From Sinohyriopsis cumingii (Eukaryota; Mollusca; Bivalvia; Unionida; Unionidae): a stretch of DNA of 64,000 nucleotides. Below are positions 45,763 through 55,721 of the stretch, one piece after another (the first letter of the stretch is position 1; each line of letters opens with the position of its first letter). Location: contig CM068830.1 of assembly GCA_028554795.2 (NCBI GenBank), forward strand, positions 107,545,145 to 107,609,144, given 5' to 3'. The notes under the pieces were generated by a model, which saw only the letters and a program-made list of their open reading frames with translations, had not been told where the DNA came from and did no database searches. The position numbers and the translations under genes were made by a program.

Positions 45763-46002
45763 GTGGCCGAGTGGTCTAAAGCGCTCTCCTTTACGGTTCA
45801 CTGCCATCTCACCGCTGCCAGCGGTGGTTCGAGTCTCGTATTCAGCCAATGTGGGTATGTGAGAAAGCTTGCCAGTAGCTTCTCATGGGTCGGTGGTTCT
45901 TTCCGGGTTTTTCCCGGGTTCTTCCTCCACCATTAATACTGGCCGCCATGTATAGCCTGTCGTGTGCTGAAATATGGCGTTAAACCCAACAACAACAACA
46001 AC
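45763..46002 (+). mobile_element. tRNA-derived SINE, family 1, copy 3 (clearest copy)
   Basis: A box GTGGCCGAGTGG at 45763-45774, B box GGTTCGAGTCT at 45826-45836, then the shared body and a (CAA)n tail ending at 46002. The 12-base target duplication ATTTCTGATTTT is at 45751-45762 and 46003-46014. The only plus-strand copy of the family here. Confidence 0.95.
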
Positions 46003-48670
46003 ATTTCTGATTTTTATACTTTTAAAGTTAAATATGGTCTCAACGTGAATTTTCTTATCTTTTAAGGTATAATTCAATGTGTAAAGTTGTAATGTAAAAT
46101 GCTGCAGTTAGATATACTGACGGTTAGAACATTTATCCGTTTCCATATGGAAGTTATCTTTCATAGTAATAAAGGGTGAAAAGAGATTTTCAAACCATTT
46201 TTAAAATAGGATATTAAACCAAGCAGTGAAAGGAAATAGAATGAAACTTTGAATTTGCATATGGATGTGTGACATAACATATATACTACAGTTTTTAAAA
46301 TAACAAGAAATTCAAAATTACAATGGTTTCAGTTTCTTGTTATTCACAGAATTTTACCAATGAATTCCTTTTTGTACAAAATACAATTATCTGATACCGA
46401 GAAACGTACGGAAACAATACTGCATGTATTTGGGAATATGATGTAATATACAGGCTATGGAATGATGTGTCCCACTGTTTTCGGAATAAAGTGATCATAT
46501 ATATTGTGTCAAGCGCAAAGACTATACTTCTAGGAGATAAAAGTCCAGATGGAATATACGAACAACCTTTGGTTTCTTCTGGCCAATAGATCATATCCAT
46601 ATGTAAAATGAAAACAGGTTGTGCCTGAGTTAATGGGGTTGAAAGGTTTTCTTAAAAACCACTATAATTTGGAAATAATATATTGCAATGAAATCTGCAA
46701 GGAATGAAACATTGATGTAGATATGGGAAAAGAGGGAGCCATTATTCAACTGGTAACTTAGAAAAGGCAGTGGTATAATTCAAATGCACCTTTTATAGCA
46801 TGATGTACTTCAAAGTGTGCAATGTTTCTTTAAAAAATAATATCCCTTCATGCCTGATCATGATATTATCTGAACATTCTTTCATCTTAAATGACGAAAA
46901 ATCATGTTTTAGAACTACTTACTGTACCAATATGTATTTCATGTCTATTTTATCTTATGTCACTTTAAAACATTGTACTGAAATTTCGTAAAACAGTATA
47001 ATGAAAGCCAAAACGTTTGTATTCCTTGCGATACATGGCCGCTGTGTCATAAGTAAATTAAAATATAGTATTTTATTTGCCTCAGAGAAAATGACAAAGA
47101 TCGGTGTCTCAAATTTTCACTGTATCACTAAATGTGAATCGCTTTTAACACCTTACGATTTCAACCAAAGTACGATACAATCTTTATAATGTAGTCAAGA
47201 ACTTTAAGAGGCCACATAAAGAATTCACAAATTCATTCGATTCTTTTTTTAATAACGAATGCAACAATATTATGCAGGGGCTCTATTCTGATTAATTTGT
47301 TTTATAAAACGTCACTAACTTCAGTTTACTGGCTTAGGATATAGAATTAATTGATATTCCTTTTGCAATCGGTGAAGTATTTTTGTTGATCACAAAGATG
47401 TAAGTTAAACAAATTATTTCTCTTTAACTGCACAAACCTTTGAATCTATCTCTTACTAAAAGAATAATTCAGTGCCACAAATGGATTCCAGTGCTGACTC
47501 CCTTTATAATAACAAATTGCAATAACAAATTGCAGTATATGCCTATTTCGCACCAAGGACAGCATACTAGAATTGAACATGGCCTGCAGATTCAGCCGTG
47601 TGTAAATTAGTGTGTAAAAACGTTTCCTCGTTCAATGACTGATACACGAGCAAATAAAATACAGCTCAACCATCGAATGGGGACACTGCGGCTAATTATT
47701 TATGTTCTGCCGGTTATAAAATAAAAGTTAGTTTCTTTGTTGATATTGATTTATATGTGTTGTTCATGGGGGTAGGGTTTGATTTTGTTTAATATAATGT
47801 GATTTGAAGATGACCTTGAAATCATATCGTCAAAATAAAAGCATCGTGGTGAGTATAATGTTTATTTTTGCAAAATCACTTTTTGTCTTTTGGGAGTGAG
47901 GCTCTAATTTTGAAAATGAAAATAATACTATTTGTGGATATCTTAATTTGTTACAGCTAGTATGCATCAAGATCTTTTGAAGAAAACAATATTTGGCAGT
48001 AACCTTGACATAATGAATGTCATTAATGTTTTCTTTCTCATGGTTGGAGTGCGAAAGGTATGGATTTTTGACAAAGGACAAATGGTTGTTTTTGATAGTT
48101 TGTTGTAGCCCAGGAAATACAAGCCATATACTATTTACCTGAGATGGTGTTGTCTGACACGGTATGCTGGATATTCCATGGTATTCCATAATTAGTCACT
48201 ACTGGCTTTGGTTTTTGGCTTATAAAGAGCGAGTATAGAATATTACAGGAAGATTTTAAGAGGTCAATATGCGACAGTAGATTCTCTAAATTCTATGTGC
48301 AGTGTTGGGTGTCAGAATTAGTCTTGATGAGTAAAGATGGCTGTTGATGAGTTAAGATGGCTGTTGGTTTGTCAAGACAGGCGTTGACACTTGTAGTTCA
48401 ACCATGCTATTTCTCAATAAGGTCCATGCATCATAGAGTCTTGTTATTTGTGTATCTATATACCTTTTTTAACATTACCTTTGCCATAAACCACGTCCCA
48501 CGGTTATATATAACATTAAATATCCATAAATTTCGGTAGAGTCATAACTAATTTTATCCCCCCCCCAAAAAAAAGGTCATACTTTATGTTGATTAATATA
48601 TATCCTATATATTTCACGTCGTCCCCCAGAATTACTTCATTACTTAAATTATATGCAAACCATCCTTAAG

Positions 48671-48672
<2 letters not shown>

Positions 48673-48721
<49 letters not shown>
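48673..48721. repeat. (CA)n-(TA)n compound microsatellite
   Basis: About 16 CA units followed by about 8 TA units. Confidence 0.96.
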
Positions 48722-49253
48722 ATTTTTCAATGAAAAATTTATTTAACGAGTGGTAGGAGGTCATTGATACAGCGTACATACTATACATATATTTTATTTA
48801 CATCATATATTTGCTTTTTGAACGGAGTTAAGACTGACTACGGGCTACTGCGTATTCACCGAGTGAATGAAGTTAAGACCCTGCCGAGTGTGTTCACTAC
48901 AAGATGTAGTTATGTTCCTTTGTGGCTACTTACAATCACCTTTTCTTATTTGTAAGTTGATTGTCTTTTATGAGTCTCTATTTGTATTCAAATTGATTAA
49001 ATCAATATAAGTCACACTTATGATTTATACATGAAAGATGATTTCAGCGAAGAATGTAGAGACTGCAAACACATAGTAGAAACTTGAGCACTCAACGCTC
49101 AGACATTCACGTACAGGAGCATAAAAAATAGAGTGGAATAGAATGTAAGCCAAATGACGAACCAACAAAAGGTATTTTTTAAAAACAATAGTCACAATTG
49201 ATATAAGTCATATTTCTGCTTTAATCAACATTACTACCGACCATACAACATAC

Positions 49254-49256
<3 letters not shown>

Positions 49257-49292
<36 letters not shown>
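49257..49292. repeat. (TC)n microsatellite
   Basis: About 17 TC units. Confidence 0.96.
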
Positions 49293-49294
<2 letters not shown>

Positions 49295-49791
49295 GTCGGT
49301 TTGACTTTTAACATTTACTATCATTCTTCATAGATCCAGGGACATTGTGGTAGATTTTGATCATTATTGTTTTACTTTACAAAGCATTCACTGGGATTCG
49401 AAATGCTATCAACGGGCGTACCATGCTTGTATAAAAGGCAGTAGAGAAAGACATTTTATTTTATTCATAATTAACTAGAGTATCTCACCTATTATTATTA
49501 TTGTTCATTAGATAAATTTAATATTTTGCATTTGATCTTACCAGTAATTATACAATGTTACGATAATAATCGTTCACAAAAAGTAGAAATTCTGTAAGTT
49601 AAAAGTAATTTTTGGAAATGCAGTTTCACAACCTATTTTAAAATTCATGAAACTAACGAATGTCGAGAGAAGCAATATTATCTTGCGCTTTAAATTTAAC
49701 AGTTCACATGCAAACGGGAACTTGCATTAAACCTCTTCGTATTTGTAATAAAGTTTAATGAATATATTGATGAACATAATTCCGAGTGATT

Positions 49792-50061
49792 TAGTTGTTG
49801 TTGTTGTTGTTGTTGTTATGGGGTTTAACCCCATTTTTCAGCACACGATAGGCCATAGATGGTGGCCAGTATTAATGGTGGAGGAAGAACCCGGGAAAAT
49901 CCCAGAAAGAATCACCTACCCACGAGAAGCTACTGGCAAGCTTTCTCACATACCCACATTGGCTGAATCTTAGACTGAACCGCCGCAGACAGAGGTGAGA
50001 TGGCAGTGATCCGTAACGAAGAGCGCTTTAGACCACTCGGGCACTCGGGGGGTGGGGTGCG
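49792..50061 (-). mobile_element. tRNA-derived SINE, family 1, copy 4
   Basis: Tail complement (TTG)n near 49793-49818, shared body, and head complement ending at CACTCGGGGGGTGGGG. Target duplication CCGAGTGATT at 49782-49791 and 50062-50071. Confidence 0.92.
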
Positions 50062-50071
50062 CCGAGTGATT

Positions 50072-51602
50072 CAGGTATAGTTTCATTGCAATCAATTTTA
50101 GAAAGGTTTCATTTTTAAAATTCCCGATCGCAGTCACTAAATTAAATCCGGAATCAGGTAAATTTATGGTTTGAATACCATGCTTTCCTTGTGCAATATA
50201 TCCGGATTCCAAATCTTGGCGTTATTTCAATGTGTCGCTCAACGTTATGATGATAAATGAAATATTTAACTTTGCATCCTACAAACGTTAAAATCAACAT
50301 TTTAGTCTCTTTAACATTATATGACATCTAGCAATGTCCATGTTTTTCCATCCAAACATTTTAACATATGCCTATTATCTCTTTATATCCACAGTGTTGC
50401 TTTTGCCATAGGTTACGTTACATGGTTATTATTTTGCATAAGGGTTAAAGTTGTAAATAAAACGTGAAAAGGGACATTTCTCTTATGGGATCATATATAT
50501 TTTAAAGCAGAATACATGACTGCAACTTTGGCGAAAGTCGCTTTAATTGAGGCATTCAGTATGAACTAGATGTTATATATATCTTATTCAGTATGAATAC
50601 CTGGAGTGCATATGCAAACCTATGAGTTCCGAAAATAAGCCAGATTTTCGAAGTGAGAGTGTGTATCAAATGTTGAAGATTCTCTTCAAATGATGCGTTG
50701 AGAGTGTCATATTCATCTACTGAAATCTCATGTAAGAGTATTTGTTGGAAACGTAATTTGGCACAACTCGAACAGGACAAAAATACCGCATTTCTACTAT
50801 TTGTTTAAAATTTTACATTTTTATTTCAAAAAATATTGTTATGCATATTTAAGTTTTATTCGGAGCTTGAAAAGTGCCAGTAAATTATATCAGATGTTTG
50901 ACTTACCTGAATATTATTATATCTCCTGTCATGTTGCTTACTGATATCTGAGTTCAAGGTCTAGAAATGTTTGCAAACTTAGAATCTTATAGAAGCCTGG
51001 CCTTGTTTACGAGTTAGTGAAGTTTCCCAGAAAATACAATTGCGTCAAAGGACAGATGACAGTAGATAAGAACGAGGTAAATAAAATTATTCATTTCTGT
51101 TTTAATATCAGTCTTTGGAAAAATATAACACGAGATTTTTATTGTTTTTAGATACAGTTTGAGATGAGTCATTTATTCAAAAAAATCATTCATAGGAATG
51201 ACAAAGTGATCATTGACACTTTGGACTAAAAGACTACTTGGGATTACTGTGCATTATTTATAGACATTCTGGACAATATCATTGTGATACATCAAGACTG
51301 TTGATATATCAAATTATTTCACATATTCAAGATTAATGGAATTTATTCGGTACATTCTATACGTTTGGACTTGTGATGTTTGATTTAAGATTATTAGGGT
51401 TATCTGGGATTTAATTCACAATGCTAATTTCCTCTTAAATTTTCGACTTGTAAATTAGAGAAATGAATTTTTTTGTTAAAACCTGTGACATTTACTTCTT
51501 TACTTTTCTTAATTTACAACCAACGAGTCGTAGTACTAGATCAAAACAGGTACAAATTAAATTTTACTCACAAATGCGATACAAACCACCAGCCACACTA
51601 AT
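50072..51602. other. Intergenic stretch with one LTR-like repeat piece
   Basis: Nothing coding was recognised. The segment 51225-51400 is a copy of the dispersed repeat also at 57.98 and 61.14 kb. Confidence 0.5.
51225..51400 (+). repeat. LTR-like dispersed repeat, copy A
   Basis: Shares GGGATTACTGTG, GACATTCTGGACAATATCATTGTGATACAT, GACTGTTG and GGACTTGTGAT with copies B and C. Partial copy. Confidence 0.65.
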
Positions 51603-51833
51603 TTAAATTAGTTTTGCTTGGTTTTGGATCTTAAGAGATGAAAATTTCTTTTTGGAGGCTTTTTTCATTTTGAAAGCATGTACTATTTTCATCAATTCTG
51701 TGATTTGCATTGCCTTAGCGAGGCTTCGGTCTTCGTAATAGGTTTTCTTTGACAAGCTACCTATGTTCAGCACTGCATACGAGATCTGCGAACGCGGCCG
51801 CTGCTTGGGACAAGCAGCAGGGAGGGCGAACAA
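51603..51833 (-). CDS. Small ORF next to the 51.8 kb element, unidentified
   Basis: 76 codons starting inside the outer tip of the left terminal repeat (ATG 51833) and running outward: ISYAVLNIGSLSKKTYYEDR, then MQITELMKIVHAFKMKKASK with a Lys-rich end. A possible acceptor (GTTCGCAG) lies just before ISYAVL, so it could instead be a host exon of an interrupted gene. No family recognised. Confidence 0.35.
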   Translation of the reverse strand: MFALPAACPKQRPRSQISYAVLNIGSLSKKTYYEDRSLAKAMQITELMKIVHAFKMKKASKKKFSSLKIQNQAKLI

Positions 51834-51953
51834 CCTCTAATTGGTTCACCTGTGCTTTCGCAAAATACGACTTCCTCGGGGATCACAAAAAAATCGTAAA
51901 AAAAATGCGCGATCGTCGGTGACGCATTTGACAGAGTCGCTCTCCCTGCTGCT
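51813..51953. repeat. 141-base module with 17-base inverted ends at the element tip
   Basis: AGCAGCAGGGAGGGCGA at 51813-51829 is repeated inverted at 51937-51953 with one mismatch. The same module forms the other tip (about 54121-54261). It looks like a small MITE or terminus unit inside each long repeat. Confidence 0.75.
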
Positions 51954-52243
51954 CTGAATTAAAAATTGCTATACCAAATAATGGTAGACTCGGAATCCTA
52001 CACAGCTAGACTAGCTAGAGAGCGAGAACAAGCACTTTAAAAATATATCCCTGTAAAAGAGGATTTCAAAATAAATGTGCAATTGCGGCAGGAAGCAAAA
52101 GTTGAGTACGCAGCGGAAACGGAAGAGTTGTTTAAACCTATTACCGCGGTTACTGGAGATGTTTTAACTGCTATCAGAGGACCTACTGGGTCATTTGTTT
52201 TGTCCTCTGTAACCAACATACTCTGTAGCGGTTTTGGTTGAAT
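51815..52243 (+). repeat. Left terminal inverted repeat, 429 bases
   Basis: Matches 53833-54261 inverted, with mismatches only at the TTCACCTG/TTCCCCTG, GCTCTCC/GCCCTCC and CTCTGTAG/CTCCGTAG sites. It contains ATG 51981 of the coiled-coil gene fragment, with an in-frame TAA at about codon 20. Confidence 0.95.
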
Positions 52244-52534
52244 TATCTGTTTCGATAAGTAGTATTCGATTTGTGTGGGAGGATTTTCTTTTATGATTTT
52301 TTTACAGTGTTCGTGTCTGTGTTTGTAATAGTCCATTAAAGCACGATATTCGTTTCCTCCGCATCTAGTGCAGATCTGATATTTTCCCCGAACTCCATTA
52401 CCACATCCAACACAACTACGAGGACCAGAACCAGGTTTATTTAGCGAGTAATTGTGTTTTTTACAATACCGTCCGCGGCATTTTCGCGAGCACTTGTTGA
52501 TTGTCCCTTGAAGCAACCATTCACAATGATTCAT
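52037..52534 (-). CDS. Zinc-ribbon protein 1 of the inverted-terminal element
   Basis: 165 codons from ATG 52534. The N-terminal part has a Cys/His-rich cluster (CEWLLQGTINKCSRKC, then YCKKH), followed by GPRSC and a CxxC-x10-CxxC zinc ribbon (CVGCGN...ICTRCGG), then EYRALMDYYKHR and ENPPTQIEYYLSK. The last ~70 codons run into the left terminal repeat and are read-through of its antisense, so the native C terminus is probably lost. It resembles ORF 2 at 53.16 kb throughout the first ~95 residues. No named family. DNA or RNA binding is a guess from the zinc sites. Confidence 0.7.
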   Translation of the reverse strand: MNHCEWLLQGTINKCSRKCRGRYCKKHNYSLNKPGSGPRSCVGCGNGVRGKYQICTRCGGNEYRALMDYYKHRHEHCKKIIKENPPTQIEYYLSKQIIQPKPLQSMLVTEDKTNDPVGPLIAVKTSPVTAVIGLNNSSVSAAYSTFASCRNCTFILKSSFTGIYF

Positions 52535-52669
52535 TAATAGTATCTGCGCTTAAATTAAAGTCTTCATGGAGCAGTTGAATGATCTCCGAGCTCTACAAAC
52601 TATCAGATTAACAATCCGGAGCTTGTATTATTATCACCGTAGGAGCCCTCAGAATGACGATCGGAAAGA

Positions 52670-52735
52670 AAAAAATGGCGAAAGTCTCATATTTACTAAT
52701 AATAATAATCAAACATGAGACTTGTGCCATTTTTT
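52670..52735. ncRNA. Hairpin 1 of the array
   Basis: 5' arm 52670-52690 and 3' arm 52715-52735 pair over 21 positions with one mismatch and one G-U. The loop is 24 bases and AT-rich. miRNA-sized, but transcription is unproven. Confidence 0.5.
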
Positions 52736-52805
52736 ACTGTCAGATTAACGATCTGAGAGTTGTATTATTATCACTGTAGGAACCTTCAGAATGACGATCT
52801 GAAAG

Positions 52806-52873
52806 AAAAAAGTGGGGAAAGTATCATATTTACTAATAATAACAATCAATCATGATACTTTCCCCATTTTTTA
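52806..52873. ncRNA. Hairpin 2 of the array
   Basis: 5' arm 52806-52827 pairs with 52852-52873 (core GTGGGGAAAGTATCAT/ATGATACTTTCCCCAT) over about 22 positions with a G-U. The loop is 24 bases. Confidence 0.55.
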
Positions 52874-52946
52874 GTGTCAGATTAACATCTGATGGTTGTA
52901 TCATTATCACTGTAGGAACCTTCAGAATGACCATCTGAAAGAAAAA

Positions 52947-53003
52947 GTGTGGAAACTATCAGAATCATTAATAAAATTATAATTGATTCTGATAGTTTCC
53001 ACA
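52947..53003. ncRNA. Hairpin 3 of the array
   Basis: 5' arm 52947-52967 pairs with 52984-53003 (TGGAAACTATCAGAATCA/TGATTCTGATAGTTTCCA). The arm sequence differs from hairpin 2, yet pairing is perfect. The loop is about 16 bases. Confidence 0.55.
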
Positions 53004-53090
53004 AACAAATACAAGCTCGGAAATATCAATCCGAAGTTTGTATCATTATCACTGTAGGAACCTTCAGAACAGCAATCTGAGAGAAAGAAA

Positions 53091-53146
53091 ATGGGGAAAG
53101 TATTATATTTACTAATAATAATAATCAATCATGAGACTTTCACCTT
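53091..53146. ncRNA. Hairpin 4 of the array, weakened
   Basis: Arms 53091-53106 and 53131-53146 correspond to the others but pair with several mismatches. A decaying unit. Confidence 0.35.
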
Positions 53147-53159
53147 TTTTACTGTCAGA

Positions 53160-53507
53160 TTAACGATCCGAAGCTTGTATCTGTGTCATCTCCTGGTTTT
53201 TATTTGTTTTTGAATTAAAATACTCCTCAGCGTTTGGAGGGTTTTCTTTCGCGATATAGTGCTTAGTAGATCTCTTTTTGTAATAAATCAGCAACGATCT
53301 GTAGGCGTTTCCTCCGCATCTAGTGCAGATCTCAACGTTACCTCGTACTCCACGGTTGCATCCCAAACAAGGTTTGGGACCTGTTGATCCTTTTTTGACA
53401 TCTTGCATATGTCTTCCGCAGTATTCCTTGTAACACCGCTTGTTACAAAGTTCTGTTGATCCCGCTGGAAGCCATTTGCAGTTGTTTGTTCCAATTTCGA
53501 ATGGCAT
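53160..53507 (-). CDS. Zinc-ribbon protein 2 of the inverted-terminal element
   Basis: 115 codons from ATG 53507, intact. N-terminal Cys/His cluster (CKWLPAGSTELCNKRC, YCGRH), GPKPC, then the CxxC-x10-CxxC ribbon (CLGCNR...ICTRCGG), AYRSLLIYYKKRS and ENPPNAEEYF. It is a paralogue of ORF 1 in the same order and is the better-preserved full-length form. The stop lies in the first repeat unit of the hairpin array. Function unknown. Two tandem copies in such a small element suggest duplication with retained use. Confidence 0.7.
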   Translation of the reverse strand: MPFEIGTNNCKWLPAGSTELCNKRCYKEYCGRHMQDVKKGSTGPKPCLGCNRGVRGNVEICTRCGGNAYRSLLIYYKKRSTKHYIAKENPPNAEEYFNSKTNKNQEMTQIQASDR

Positions 53508-53586
53508 GTTATATGATTACTATCATAAATTTTCAATTAAATTCTTAACTTGCTTATAAAGTAATATGATTAACAAAAAAAAAAAA

Positions 53587-53885
53587 TGACGAACAACAAC
53601 GAAACAGGCGATAACGATTCAGGCAGACTATATACTTCAGGCAAAAGTTTAATTAATGATCTCGATGAGATTTTTTACCGCGTATCCGATCACACCAAGT
53701 ATGTATTCGATGAAAGTGATCATTGTTCGTATAAAGAACTTGCAAGGGATAATTATAATTTTTTACTCGAGTATTGTTCTCGTGTGACTGTAAAAATTAT
53801 CAGTGATGTTGTTGTTTTTCGAAAAAAGAGTGATTCAACCAAAACCGCTACGGAGTATGTTGGTTACAGAGGACAAAACAAATGA
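53587..53885 (+). CDS. Plus-strand ORF of the inverted-terminal element, unidentified
   Basis: 99 codons from ATG 53587: SGKSLINDLDEIFYRVSDHT, then SYKELARDNYNFLLEYCSRV. It then runs into the right terminal repeat for its last ~17 codons. It is divergent from zinc-ribbon ORF 2, with 79 bases between starts that include a poly(A) tract. Helical composition, no family recognised. Confidence 0.5.
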
Positions 53886-54261
53886 CCCAGTAGGTCCTCT
53901 GATAGCAGTTAAAACATCTCCAGTAACCGCGGTAATAGGTTTAAACAACTCTTCCGTTTCCGCTGCGTACTCAACTTTTGCTTCCTGCCGCAATTGCACA
54001 TTTATTTTGAAATCCTCTTTTACAGGGATATATTTTTAAAGTGCTTGTTCTCGCTCTCTAGCTAGTCTAGCTGTGTAGGATTCCGAGTCTACCATTATTT
54101 GGTATAGCAATTTTTAATTCAGAGCAGCAGGGAGGGCGACTCTGTCAAATGCGTCACCGACGATCGCGCATTTTTTTTACGATTTTTTTGTGATCCCCGA
54201 GGAAGTCGTATTTTGCGAAAGCACAGGGGAACCAATTAGAGGTTGTTCGCCCTCCCTGCTG
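53833..54261 (-). repeat. Right terminal inverted repeat, 429 bases
   Basis: Inverted copy of 51815-52243. It carries the antisense ATG (54095) of the same coiled-coil gene fragment, with the same in-frame stop. Confidence 0.95.
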
Positions 54262-54719
54262 TTGTACAAATTATTCGTCTCTAACTTGTCCGCTGATACT
54301 GATATTTTTCTATATAAATTGTATGTATCATAACATGAAGTGAGATCCAGTAATTGCCTCTTTCCTATCTGTCTTGGTGTACGGATTTTAATTTATAATT
54401 ACAGTATCTCGAATTTATAAATAGAAGTCCAGTTTGTTTTTGCAAATAACTGGGTATTAAAGTTCGCTTGCCTAGCGAGTGAGTTCTCATACAACACGAG
54501 TCATTACCCTTGATGTCGATCCTTTCCTTTTTGGGATAAGCTCATGACTGAATAAGTTAGGAGTGTTGTGCATTTTCAGTAGGCCATACATGCAGTAACT
54601 CGTGGAAAAGATTGGGGCGGATTAGAAGAGCTGTTTAAATTACAGTCCTGGGTTTCAATCTATATAGTGTAAAGAATAAAAAAAATTTATCTAACCTGTA
54701 TGAAAATGTTATGTACTTG

Positions 54720-54798
<79 letters not shown>

Positions 54799-55449
54799 GC
54801 AGAGGAATACTATTTATATACTGTAGAAATGAAGAACTTTAACGAGCACATAAATAGGGATATGCTAATGAAGACTCTTAATTTAATGCATGCTAACATA
54901 TTTTTCTGTTTCATGGCAATTGTTACTTTGTCCATTCGGTGTTTATTAAAACTGAGAAGAAGAAGAAAATCCGGCATTTTATCCAGACTACAATAGATGA
55001 ATCAGTTTCCTCCATAGCTAAATGTTAGCTTTAGATGACAATGCAAAAACTAAACCAAAGGCTTACACAAAGTGATGATAAGTTTGACTTTCAGTGTTGA
55101 TATTATTTCCTGGTTTGGATGTGGTTTTGGGATTTAAAATGAATTTGAGATTTTCTCTGTTGGAAAGCATATAAAAAAGAAGAAGAGTAGCTCACATATT
55201 TTGGGAAATCTGACCTGCACGATTCATACCATTATACGATCATTTACGAGTCAAATCTGAAGACAGAAGCTAAAATCTACGAGTTGTCGCAATCATCAAT
55301 CTTAAAACAGGCATAATGATTTAAGGTTTGTATGAGCTGCGAGTTGTGCAGGACATTACAATTTTGTATAAAATCCAAATCATATTACACAACTTAGAAT
55401 GGTAAGTATTGTCTACACATACAAGCCTATGCTTCATACATTAGGGAAA
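54262..55449. other. Intergenic stretch with (TC)n-(TA)n
   Basis: A compound microsatellite at 54722-54798. Nothing else recognised. Confidence 0.6.
54722..54798. repeat. (TC)n-(TA)n compound microsatellite
   Basis: About 25 TC units followed by about 13 TA units. Confidence 0.97.
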
Positions 55450-55456
55450 ATTGGGT

Positions 55457-55714
55457 TGTTGTTGTTGTTGTTTTTGTAGGGTTTAATGCTATTTTTCAGT
55501 TTTAAAAGACGAACTACTGCTATACTTGGCGGCCAGTATTAATGGTGGATGAAGAACCCGGGAAAACCCAAGAAAGAATAACTGACCCACGAGAAGCTAC
55601 TGGCAAGCTTTCTCACATAACCACATTGGCCGAATCCGAGACTCGAACCCACGCAGAGGTGAGATGGCAGTGAACTGTAACGAAGAGAGCTTAGACCACG
55701 GGGCCGCTCAGAAC
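55457..55714 (-). mobile_element. tRNA-derived SINE, family 1, copy 5
   Basis: Tail complement (TTG)n from 55456, shared body, head complement near 55690-55705. Target duplication ATTGGGT at 55450-55456 and 55715-55721. More diverged in the head than the other copies. Confidence 0.85.
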
Positions 55715-55721
55715 ATTGGGT

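Larger units (their letters stand above)
46015..49781. other. Intergenic stretch, no recognised gene
   Basis: Contains (CA)n plus (TA)n at 48673-48721, (TC)n at 49257-49292 and a short duplication AGTTAAGATGGCTGTTG near 48345. Open frames near 46.3, 46.8, 47.0 and 47.8 kb are short and unsupported. Confidence 0.55.
52590..53180. repeat. Tandem array of ~140-base units, each with a hairpin
   Basis: Blocks TGTAT(T/C)ATTATCAC(T/C)GTAGGA with CTTCAGAATGACGATC(T/G)GAAAGAAA recur at about 52624, 52761, 52897 and 53040 (period 136-143). A partial fifth start, GTCAGATTAACGATCCGAAG, is at 53154 and overlaps the last codons of zinc-ribbon ORF 2. The array fills the 625 bases between the two ORFs. Confidence 0.92.
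51815..54261. mobile_element. Inverted-terminal element with two zinc-ribbon ORFs and hairpin array
   Basis: 429-base termini (51815-52243 and 53833-54261) are inverted and differ at only three positions by eye. Between them lie two paralogous zinc-ribbon ORFs (minus), a plus-strand ORF and a four-unit hairpin array. The termini both carry the first ~85 codons of the coiled-coil gene found at 34.66 kb, so the element derives from a larger Polinton-like or viral genome. There is no integrase, polymerase or capsid, so it must be non-autonomous. No target duplication was found. Near identity of the termini means a recent origin or gene conversion. Confidence 0.8.

Noticed and set aside
45763-45836. 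Genuine tRNA-Ser gene
   Set aside because: A and B boxes are present, but the fold lacks a clean acceptor stem and the sequence continues into the shared SINE body with target duplications.
53803-54039. 78-codon plus-strand frame at the right terminal repeat as a separate gene
   Set aside because: It is antisense of the coiled-coil gene start in the terminal repeat and duplicates the tail of the frame on the left side.
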